Assembly (NCBI RefSeq): GCF_018403185.1
Contig: NZ_BOSE01000009.1
Coordinates: forward strand, 1-64,000
DNA: 64,000 bases
Origin: Paenibacillus montaniterrae
GTDB lineage: Bacteria; Bacillota; Bacilli; Paenibacillales; Paenibacillaceae
Direction of reading: 5' to 3'
Below, piece by piece: positions 17,105 through 25,100 of the stretch. Under the pieces are notes generated by a model. It did not search any database. It was not told the origin of the DNA and was given only the letters and a program-made list of their open reading frames with translations. Position 1 is the stretch's first letter, and every line of letters begins with the position of its first letter. The position numbers and the translations under genes are program-made.

Positions 17105-17545
17105 GTGAAAATTAAACAGTTTACAGAAAAATATCGGATTTCAGCTGATACAGCAAGGTTCTATGAAGCAGAAGGGCTGCTGCAGCCAGTTCGTTCTGAA
17201 AATGGCTACCGCATTTACGATGAGAACTGCGAACGAGCAATAAAATTTATACTCGTATTAAAGCATACCGGCTTTTCTCTGCAGGAGATTAAGCTGCTGC
17301 TTTCCTTGGAAAAAAGACCAGTCTCTGAGGAGTGCAACATCGCCTCTGTTACCGCTTTTTCCAGCAAAATAGATGAGATCAAACGAAAAATAGCATTTTA
17401 TCAGTCAGCCTTGCATGCGCTGCAAATGACGACGCAATTGATGGAAAATGGGAAGTATGAGCAAAATCAGACGATCATTGACGAGCTGATGGACGATATG
17501 TACATCAAATTAACCGCACAGCAGGAGACGAATCGCGATATTTAA
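17105..17545 (+). CDS. MerR-family transcriptional regulator
   Basis: A 146-residue regulator with the MerR winged helix (MKIKQFTEKYRISADTARFYEAEGLLQP, then ENGYRIYDENC) and a dimerising coiled coil around residues 80-115. It starts at GTG after GAGGAGGAG. The C-terminal effector part has no metal-binding cysteine cluster at the end, so a metal sensor of the MerR/CueR kind is unlikely; it resembles the AdhR/TipAL-N-like group. It precedes the metallo-hydrolase by 29 bp in one operon. Confidence 0.88.
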   Translation: MKIKQFTEKYRISADTARFYEAEGLLQPVRSENGYRIYDENCERAIKFILVLKHTGFSLQEIKLLLSLEKRPVSEECNIASVTAFSSKIDEIKRKIAFYQSALHALQMTTQLMENGKYEQNQTIIDELMDDMYIKLTAQQETNRDI

Positions 17546-17574
17546 GCTTGCAACAAAGCAAAGGGGAGATTAGG

Positions 17575-18231
17575 ATGAAGGTACGTAAAATTTCTGCGCA
17601 TATTACGAAGCTGGAGAGCTGGTTTATGTTTAAAATGAGCGCTTGGCTCGTACAGGTTGAGGACGGTGTCTATATCGTCGATACCGGTATGTCGTTTATG
17701 GGCAAGCAAATATTGCACGAGGCCGAAAAGCTCGGTAAAGTGAAGGCAGTGCTGTTGACGCATGGGCATTCCGATCATGTTGGCGGCTTGCAGCGAATTG
17801 TTGCGGAAAGAAATATTCCCGTGTATGCACATCAGCTGGAGCTAAAGTATATGGAAGGCCAGGAGCCGTTTCCAGGCAGAAAGAAAAGCGAGAAGCTCGT
17901 ACCGCCTGGCAGTGTGCAGCCTTTGCCAGCAGACGAGAACGGTACACTGCAGCCAATCGACTCGTTGATCCCGTATCATACGCCAGGGCATTCTCCAGGC
18001 CATGTGGCGTATTATCATAAGGCGGATTCCGTTCTGATCAGCGGCGACTTGTTTACATCCAGTAAAGGCAAGCTGCAGCAGCCGATGAAAATGTTTACCG
18101 CCGATATGCGGCAAGCGGTGGCCAGCGCCGTAATCGTCAGCAAGCTAAAGCCCAAGCTGGTTAGCATCGCGCACAGCAATGATGTGCAGCATGCCTACAA
18201 GCAAATCGATCATTATTTGCAGCAGGCGTAA
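17575..18231 (+). CDS. Metallo-beta-lactamase-fold hydrolase
   Basis: A 218-residue cytoplasmic enzyme of the MBL superfamily (glyoxalase II/lactonase-like). The metal motif is HGHSDHVGG around residue 60, with a further metal His in HTPGHSPGHV near residue 140, the bridging Asp in SGDLFT near 157 and a late His in IAHSND near 200. AAGGGGAG precedes the ATG; a longer TTG start lacks support. Control by the linked MerR protein suggests a detoxification role, but the substrate is unknown. Confidence 0.88.
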   Translation: MKVRKISAHITKLESWFMFKMSAWLVQVEDGVYIVDTGMSFMGKQILHEAEKLGKVKAVLLTHGHSDHVGGLQRIVAERNIPVYAHQLELKYMEGQEPFPGRKKSEKLVPPGSVQPLPADENGTLQPIDSLIPYHTPGHSPGHVAYYHKADSVLISGDLFTSSKGKLQQPMKMFTADMRQAVASAVIVSKLKPKLVSIAHSNDVQHAYKQIDHYLQQA

Positions 18232-18289
18232 CTTAAAGTGGTCATCATTTTATTTGCGAGGAGTTGGAATGGAAAGAGGGGATAGAAAT

Positions 18290-18838
18290 ATGTTTAAACA
18301 GAAGAAGCTTTTGCTAGTCGGCATTGTTTTGGTTTTAATTGTATCTGGATTCTTTATCTATAGTCAGAAAAGCGATCAGAAAAGCGACCGCATTCTTAAC
18401 AAAATAGTATCCTCTAGCTTAGACAATCTGCTAGAGGATACGTTGCAAATGTTAGAAACAGAAAGCAGTAGTTCCCTGTATTTAATAAAGGATGCGAGCC
18501 ATTATATTCACTTTATTATGTTAGATTCGAACGAACTATTAGCTGATTTGAAAATTCCTGCGGAAATTGGAAATAACTCAGATTTGGAATTAACATGGAG
18601 CGCTAAGCATATCAATAGCGAAAAGAAGTATGCATTTTTTGGCGTAATTTATAACAAGAATATAGCTCGAATAACTGTTAACAACTCCGAGGTTAATACG
18701 GTTGATTATCAAGGTCATCGAGTGTTCTATAGCACTGAAAAATTTGATTCTCCTATATTTATTAGAGGTTATTCGCCATCTGGAGATTTGATATATAGAA
18801 ATGACAGCAATGACAAAAATGACATGAAGCATGCCTAA
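18290..18838 (+). CDS. Unknown membrane-anchored protein
   Basis: A 182-residue protein of no recognised family. A single N-terminal transmembrane/signal-anchor segment (LLLVGIVLVLIVSGFFIYS, residues 7-25) is followed by a soluble extracellular part of about 155 residues with alternating strands and many Asp/Asn/Ser. There is no lipobox or catalytic motif. Two starts are possible: ATG 18290 after GAGGGG, or ATG 18269 after GAGGAG; both spacings are acceptable. It follows the hydrolase with only a 58-bp gap and lies before a strong terminator. Confidence 0.65.
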   Translation: MFKQKKLLLVGIVLVLIVSGFFIYSQKSDQKSDRILNKIVSSSLDNLLEDTLQMLETESSSSLYLIKDASHYIHFIMLDSNELLADLKIPAEIGNNSDLELTWSAKHINSEKKYAFFGVIYNKNIARITVNNSEVNTVDYQGHRVFYSTEKFDSPIFIRGYSPSGDLIYRNDSNDKNDMKHA

Positions 18839-18886
18839 AAGTAAATCAATACATACAACAGCTCTCCTATTGCCGCGGCACAATAA

Positions 18887-18934
18887 AGCGCCCGCCTCCG
18901 GACCGTTCAGAAGACGGTTGCGGAGGCGGGCGCT
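18887..18934. terminator. Strong bidirectional terminator between convergent genes
   Basis: AGCGCCCGCCTCCG (18887-18900) pairs perfectly with CGGAGGCGGGCGCT (18921-18934), and an inner ACCGT/ACGGT stem continues it. It separates the plus-strand unknown gene from the minus-strand hydrolase gene ending at 18953. On the minus strand it is followed by TTTATTG. Confidence 0.85.
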
Positions 18935-18952
18935 ATGTTGCTTGTAATAAGA

Positions 18953-20650
18953 TTAAGATTGATAATAAGAGCGGAGTGCTTCCTTGATGCCGAGCGGATT
19001 TTTGCGCAGATCCTTCGCGCTGAAGTATACGTCGCCTTTTATTTCAGGGTAGCGCTTATTGTATTCCAACTGATTAATAATTTCCTGTGCGCTCTGCCAA
19101 CCAGCTTCCTTGGTCCCCAGCTTATATGGCGAGTGACCGATATACAGATCCACTCCGGTTCCCTGCACCTCCTGTACCCACCAATCGACCAGCTTGTCAT
19201 ATCTGGCGGCCGGGAAGGAGAGGCTCCAGTACAGCTGCGGATTGACGTAGTCGATCCAGCCCTGCTTGATCCAGGTGCGGACGTCGGCATACATGCTGTC
19301 ATATGTCGTTATTCCCGCGTTCGTATCCGAGCCGGTCTTGTCTACCGACTGGTTGCGCCAGACGCCGAACGGGCTAATGCCAAAACGGACATCCGGCTTC
19401 GCGCCGTGGATCGCCTGTCCGAGATCACGCACGAACACGTTAATATTGTTGCGCCGCCAGTCGGCCTTGGAGGCGATTTTGTCCGGATTGTACGTCTTGA
19501 AGGTCTGGTCGTCGGCAAAGCTTGTATTGGACGGGTAGAAATAATCATCCAGATGAACCCCGTCAATATTATAGCCGTTCACGACTTCCATGATCGTATC
19601 AATAATATGCTGACGTGCCTGCGGAATGCCCGGGTTAATATACAGCTTGCTGCCGGCGTTTACGATCCAGTCCGGTTGCTGCTTGGCAATGTGGCTATCA
19701 GCCAACTGCTCGGTCTTCGTGTCGACGCTGGCGCGGAACGGATTGAACCAGGCATGAAACTCCATATTCCGCTTATGTGTCTCCTCGATCATAAAGGCCA
19801 GCGGATCATAATCGGGAGCAAGCCCTTGTTTACCCGTCACATATTTGGACCAAGGGACAAGCTGTGACGGGTACAAGGCATCTGCCTCCGGGCGGACCTG
19901 CACAAATACCGCGTTCATGCCCAGTTCCTGCAGCTCGTCGAGCAGCTCGCGATACTCCTCCATCTGCTGAAGCGACTTCCCGTAGGAGGATGGCGACGGC
20001 CAATCGAGATTATACACGGTCGAAATCCAGACGCCGCGCAGCTCGGTCTCGCCCGTATCGCCTTTGCCACCCCCACCCGGATTCACCGTGTCTTTCGGAC
20101 CTGCAGGGGCCGTCGATCCTGGCTGTCCGCTCCCCGGATTCGTCGTCCCGGATCCTGGCGTCTCGCCCCCCGGGGTCACTGGAGCCTTACCGCCGTCAGC
20201 TGCCAATGTAATGCGCTGATCCTGCTCGCTCCAGGTAACCTTCAGACCCAACTGCTCGCTGACGAAACGCAGCGGCACCATCGTCCGGCCAGACTTAATA
20301 GCGATGGAAGCGTCGAGCGCGACAGTTTGCCCGTTGACGATTGCGTTCGCTGCCCCTCGTTTCATGATGATCGTCTTTCCAACCCCGTCCATGATTGTAG
20401 CCTGCTGCTCCTTCTGGTTCCAGCTGACCGTTGCGCCCAGTTCTTCGCTAATAATGCGCAGCGGCACCATCGTCACATACACTTTAGGGATAATGTAAGG
20501 AGAAACATCGCTATTGATTGTTCTCCCATCCAGTATAATCTCGATTCCCTTGGCGCTGTCGGAAGTTCCGGCAGCTGAAGCGACCGGTGTGGACAGCGTC
20601 ATCAACATCGCCGCCAGCATCAGCCAGACAGCCCATTTCCTTACCTTCAT
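18953..20650 (-). CDS. GHL10-type glycoside hydrolase-like protein with copper-amine-oxidase-like N-domain
   Basis: A 565-residue secreted protein. The signal peptide (residues 1-27, cleavage ASA-AG) is followed by a copper amine oxidase N-terminal-type domain pair (about 35-150; VTMVPLRIISEELGATVSW and TMVPLRFVSEQLGLKVTW), a Gly/Pro/Thr-rich linker (about 152-205), and a GHL10/DUF187 TIM-barrel (about 206-560; ELRGVWISTVYNLDWPS, MNAVFVQVRPEADALYPS, DGVHLDDYFYP). Such proteins are thought to act on cell-wall glycan, possibly peptidoglycan. The gene is visibly richer in G and C, with more synonymous C-endings, than its neighbours, suggesting a different history. Confidence 0.9.
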   Translation of the reverse strand: MKVRKWAVWLMLAAMLMTLSTPVASAAGTSDSAKGIEIILDGRTINSDVSPYIIPKVYVTMVPLRIISEELGATVSWNQKEQQATIMDGVGKTIIMKRGAANAIVNGQTVALDASIAIKSGRTMVPLRFVSEQLGLKVTWSEQDQRITLAADGGKAPVTPGGETPGSGTTNPGSGQPGSTAPAGPKDTVNPGGGGKGDTGETELRGVWISTVYNLDWPSPSSYGKSLQQMEEYRELLDELQELGMNAVFVQVRPEADALYPSQLVPWSKYVTGKQGLAPDYDPLAFMIEETHKRNMEFHAWFNPFRASVDTKTEQLADSHIAKQQPDWIVNAGSKLYINPGIPQARQHIIDTIMEVVNGYNIDGVHLDDYFYPSNTSFADDQTFKTYNPDKIASKADWRRNNINVFVRDLGQAIHGAKPDVRFGISPFGVWRNQSVDKTGSDTNAGITTYDSMYADVRTWIKQGWIDYVNPQLYWSLSFPAARYDKLVDWWVQEVQGTGVDLYIGHSPYKLGTKEAGWQSAQEIINQLEYNKRYPEIKGDVYFSAKDLRKNPLGIKEALRSYYQS

Positions 20651-20958
20651 CTTGGCAATTTCCTCCTGCTTCCATTTAATATAGTAAACCTTTCCAATAG
20701 ATTAGACGTCGGTCCGGTTTGTTAGTTGCACCTTGCAGTCCATTTCGTCCTGATGCATATCCTGCTATCCCCTATGAGCAAATCTAGCACTAATCCCATT
20801 TTAACAATTTAATAACAGGTTATTGAACTATTTCCAGTCTTATAATATACTATTCCTACCCGATAACTATGAATATTATTGAAGCCTCGTTACGTTCATA
20901 AAAGGAGTGTTCGTGTGATTGAGCTGATCGATATTTACCTTTCTTTAAAATAGAAAAA
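20651..20958. other. Intergenic region with a possible short transcript
   Basis: It contains a consensus -10 hexamer TATAAT at 20841-20846 (no good -35), then AAAGGAG and a GTG reading MIELIDIYLSLK, stopping just before the hairpin at 20959-20995. The upstream half should hold the promoter of the minus-strand GHL10 gene, but no clear elements were seen. Confidence 0.4.
20916..20954 (+). CDS. Possible 12-residue peptide ORF
   Basis: GTG at about 20916 follows AAAGGAG by eight bases and encodes MIELIDIYLSLK before TAG. A TATAAT box lies about 70 bp upstream and a terminator hairpin begins five bases downstream, so promoter, ribosome site, frame and end form a compact unit. Twelve codons is too short for any family assignment and the frame could be chance. 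Confidence 0.25.
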
Positions 20959-20995
20959 GAAGCGCTTCACCATTACTAAACGAGTGAAACGCTTC
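20959..20995. terminator. Terminator downstream of the unknown secreted protein
   Basis: GAAGCG-c-TTCAC pairs with GTGAA-a-CGCTTC. On the minus strand a T-rich tract follows, so it ends the gene at 21015-21716. It may also serve the short plus-strand transcript. Confidence 0.8.
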
Positions 20996-21014
20996 ATCAT
21001 TTTTATCAATATAA

Positions 21015-21716
21015 CTATTGAACAAGAACCTGTAAGAAAATATTTGCAGTCCCACCCATTCCGTATGCGGTTAGGGTAGCTTCTGTGTAACCTCTTGGTC
21101 CTGAATAGTTAGTATGAGGGTAAAGGTCGACATAATCCCATCCAGTGTTATAGTTAAACGAATTGGTGGTAGGGTTCTTTCTAATTACATTTCCAAGAGG
21201 TAAGCCGTCAGAGACTGATGCTTCACGATTACTTACAACAATAGTGGAATTTTGTGGTTCCCATCCTCCCTTAATATTAGTAATTTTAATTTCTTTATCT
21301 GTAGATCCTCTAGTAAAATATGTAATTTCTAATGTTGCCTTGCATAGATTCTGAGTTACTGATCCACTGTTAGAATCAAATGGGGTTATGAGTCCTGATT
21401 GAGAACCAGAGCCAAATTCAGTGTTCGGCAATGATAGAGTAACTTCGTAACTTGCTGTGAAAGAGCCATCCTCATTAATTTGGTTAAGAGTTTGTTTTGC
21501 GTCTTTAATTTCAAAATCTGATTGCTTGTTATTTTGAACGTTGTTTGATGTTAATGACGTCTTATGATTTGAGTTGTTTAATGTTAAAAATGCTTCAAAT
21601 TGAAAATTAACAGGCTCCGATTTTTCAGTGTTTTCAGTCGCTGCCGTCGCTGTTGGTTGTAAAATCAAACTAAATAACAACCCTAAACTTAATAAATACC
21701 CTAAAATTTTTTTCAA
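21015..21716 (-). CDS. Unknown secreted protein
   Basis: A 233-residue exported protein of no recognised family. The start is TTG 21716: AGGAGGT stands six bases upstream and the product opens with a clean signal peptide (LKKILGYLLSLGLLFSLILQ, then TATA-A). An in-frame ATG at 21764 would add 16 hydrophobic aromatic residues and has no ribosome site. The mature part is rich in Ser, Asn and Thr, with a single Cys near residue 126, probable beta strands (SFTASYEVTLSLP, KATLEITYFTRG, EIKITNIKGGWEP) and a Gly/Tyr-rich end. Its base composition is more A/T-rich than its neighbours. A surface or toxin-like beta-sandwich is possible but unproven. Confidence 0.75.
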   Translation of the reverse strand: MKKILGYLLSLGLLFSLILQPTATAATENTEKSEPVNFQFEAFLTLNNSNHKTSLTSNNVQNNKQSDFEIKDAKQTLNQINEDGSFTASYEVTLSLPNTEFGSGSQSGLITPFDSNSGSVTQNLCKATLEITYFTRGSTDKEIKITNIKGGWEPQNSTIVVSNREASVSDGLPLGNVIRKNPTTNSFNYNTGWDYVDLYPHTNYSGPRGYTEATLTAYGMGGTANIFLQVLVQ

Positions 21717-22067
21717 CTGAATACCTCCTAAATTTTCAAAATAATAACAATAAAAATATACCATATATTGAATTAAATGTAAATACTAAATTTTCTGAGT
21801 ATGCTTTATTTCATGTTAAGTTCCGTATACGGTTTTATAGATAAAAGGAGCCAAGTTTTGTGTAGTGTTTATAGAAGGCTGAAAGCCCCAAATGCTTAAG
21901 AATACTGACTTAGAGCTTAAAAAACTGCATATGAATCACGGGTTCGCCTTGCTACGATATAGCTTGATAAGAGGAGCAGCAGTAAAGCAGGGCAGGATCA
22001 ATGCGCTGAGCATTGCGTACAGTACCTGTTAACTAACGGATGATGGGAGGATGATCTGTACTATATT
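21717..22067. other. Intergenic region, nothing recognised
   Basis: It separates divergent genes and is A/T-rich near 21760-21800. No repeat, RNA motif or supported frame was seen before the promoter at 22068. Confidence 0.5.
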
Positions 22068-22096
22068 TTGACAGCGGTTTCATTTCGCGACATAGA
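22068..22096 (+). promoter_or_regulatory. Promoter with overlapping CcpA (cre) site
   Basis: TTGACA (22068-22073) and CATAGA (22091-22096) are 17 bp apart. TGACAGCGGTTTCA (22069-22082) matches the cre consensus TGWAANCGNTNWCA at 13 of 14 positions and overlaps the -35 element. This predicts carbon catabolite repression of the lyase gene downstream. Confidence 0.65.
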
Positions 22097-22160
22097 CGGA
22101 GGCAAGCTTGTTACAGAGAAATGCAGCTTCAAATTTTAAAGGATAGAAAGGGGATCGATT

Positions 22161-25100
22161 ATGAATAAGCAGTGGAAGCGGTTTTTATCGTTATTGCTGT
22201 GCTTGCCGATCATGGGCATGCCGTTTTATACACTTATCCCGGGAACAGCAGCAGCTGCGGCTTCGTCTGCCGCACTGTCCTTTCCGGCAGCGCAAGACGC
22301 ATTCGTCTCCAATTTCAGTGGTCAAGGAGATCGCTTGGGAATTGAGCTGAACGCCAATAAATTAATTTACGGAAAATCGCGGCATGTTTATCTCAAATTT
22401 GATTTATCCGCGATTGATACGGAGCGCTACGATCTTAACGAGATGAGCATGCTGCTTAGCTTCAGAAAATCACATGCGCCAAACGAGCTGGTCTTTACGG
22501 AAAGCGAATCCACACTGCGCGACTCTGATGAAGCGTGGACGGCCAACAATTTAACCTATAATAACCGTCCAAATGATATAGCTGGATCGCCTAGCGCAAC
22601 CTATAAGGTGACATCAAATGGCGAAGAAAACCTGTCCATCGACTTATCTGAAATTTTTCGCTCTGCACTGAGCAGCGGAAGAAAGGTGATCAGCGTACAT
22701 CTAACGACTGCCAGTGTGGATGACAGCACGATTAGCGCCAGTGAAATGTATGCCTCGCGCAATACAGCAGCGCATCCTGGGCCGACCTTGAACGTCACAT
22801 TGGGCGAGCCGATTGTCGATGATGGGGTTGACAGGTCAGCGCTCAATGCGCGAATTAGCGAAGCTGAACAGTTAGTTGAAAGCGAATACACAACGGACAG
22901 CTGGCCGAAATTGGTCGCAGCTCTCGCTTACGCAAAGGAGGTTAGCATGCGCAATACAACGCAGGAGGAGATTAACGAAGCGCTCGCGTTACTGCAAGCA
23001 GCAGTAAACAGTCTTGAAAAGGCAGAATTTCCCATTAAAATCGCCGCGCCAAACATGGGGAATTACGTGAACAATAGCAGCACTGCAGCGATGATTATGA
23101 AAATGAAAAATGAGGAAGGCCAATATGTCAAGGTAGACCCCGTAACTGAAAAGCTATCGCTTACGAAAAATGCCGCGGAGGCCTCTCATTTTGCGCTATA
23201 TGTGCTTGACTATTTTGCAACGGTAAATCATGAGGAGCCAGAGGTTGGCGCTACTAAAACGGCTTATTCGATAAAGTCATTGGATAACGGTAAATATCTT
23301 ACGATCCAAAATTACTTTACAGCCGACCAGTTTTTAAGCAATACGCATCGTTACTTTAATATTGTGAGCGGTGCGCCTAGCGGCACCAGCACCGACAGAA
23401 CCTTCGAGATCAAGGCATCAGCGAGCATGCCAAGCTGGAATGAGCGGTTTTATATCGATCATTTCGCCAGCTCAGGTTATTATCGAATATATTCGCATTT
23501 GTCCACAATGAGAGATGATATCGGCTTTCGTATATTTAATGTGCAAATGTCTGAGGAGGCAATGCTAAGCACGGGAACAGCCGGGCAGGATCGCGAGTAT
23601 AGATTTTATTTTGAAGAGCTAGAGGGCAATGATTTGCTGGAGGTAAAGCAAGAGATTTCCGGCGGCCAGGCAAAGCTGTTCTGGCAACCTGTTAATGGCG
23701 ATACGAATGCTGAGCATTACCGTATTGTAGGGGCAAGTGCCGACATCGTTTACGCAGACGGCTTGATGCAGGTTACATTGTCGGATTTGAGCGCAGGTCA
23801 TTATCAGTATGTCGTTCAATATAACGGAAGCGATTATGAAACGTCGGAGGATGTAAAGGTACGTATCTTCAACCATCCTGGCATTTTGCATACCGAGCAA
23901 GATTTGGACAGAATGAAGCAGCGCGTTCAAGAGAAGGCTGAGCCTTGGTACTCTGATTACCAGAGACTGTTGAACAGCGTTTCCTACAATTTATCGAGCG
24001 CAGACTTTGAAACGACTGTCTTTTCAAATGTTGGACGGGGTGGCGCTCCAGCGGATTCCGGCAATATCGGTCATTTTGAGAAAGGCGGTAATGCGGCGTA
24101 TTTCAACGCCTTGCAGTGGGTCATTACAGGGGATGATCAATTTGCGGAAAAAGCAGCCGACATTCTCGTAAAATGGTCGAGCGGCTTGAAGGCAATAGAC
24201 GGCAGAGACCGAATTCTTGGTGCTGGCATAAATGCATACAAATATGCCAATGCAGCCGAAATTATACGTTACTATAACGGTGGATACAGCGGGTATAGCG
24301 ATGAGGACTTCAAAGCACTGCAGGATATGATGCTGAACGTCGTTTATCCTGTTATTCAGGATGCGGCTGTTCCGATGCTTGCCAATGGCAACTGGGACGC
24401 GGCGGCGATTGTGAGCATAATTTCAATCGGTGTTTTATGCAACAATACGGAAATTTTTGATCGTGCAATGGCCTTGTATCAAGACATTCATGTAAACGGC
24501 TCAATATTCGCTTATGTGCATGAGTCAGGCCAGACGATGGAAACTGGCCGCGATCAAGCCCATGCTTTACTGGCTATCGGCTATATGGCGGAGATATGCC
24601 TGATTGCCTACAATCACGGCGAGGATCTGTACTCCTTGTACGACAACAGGCTGGCGAAAGCATTTGAATATTCGGCGAAATATAATTTGTATTCGAGCGA
24701 GCTGTACGGTGAGGAAGTGCCCTTCGTATCGATGCCGAACGTTTTTGGCGATAGAAGCAGAGGCTACTATGGGGACGGGTTCGACAGAGAGAATAACGGA
24801 TTAAACAGAGGCGAGCTTAGACCGGTGTTCGAGCAAGGACTTGCACTCTATAGCAAGGCAGGCGTTGAAGTGCCGTGGACAGAGAAAGCGGCAGCGGCAG
24901 CGAGACCGCAGGCTATGGTGCATTTTGACAATTTGAACTTTGCAACGCTTACCTTCTATCAAGGCGAGCCAGTCAATCAAGACGGGCCATACTTCCAAAT
25001 GCGGACGAGATGGGAGCCATTGTATCAGCGCAATTGGAGCATCGTAGACGGTCAGAGAGTCGCGGAGACATTGAACTCCTATTATGATGTCAATGAAGAC

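Noticed and set aside
18935..19867. 310-codon frame opposite the GHL10 gene
   Set aside because: The antisense frame arises from high G+C; the minus-strand protein has clear domains and a signal peptide, the plus-strand one has neither.
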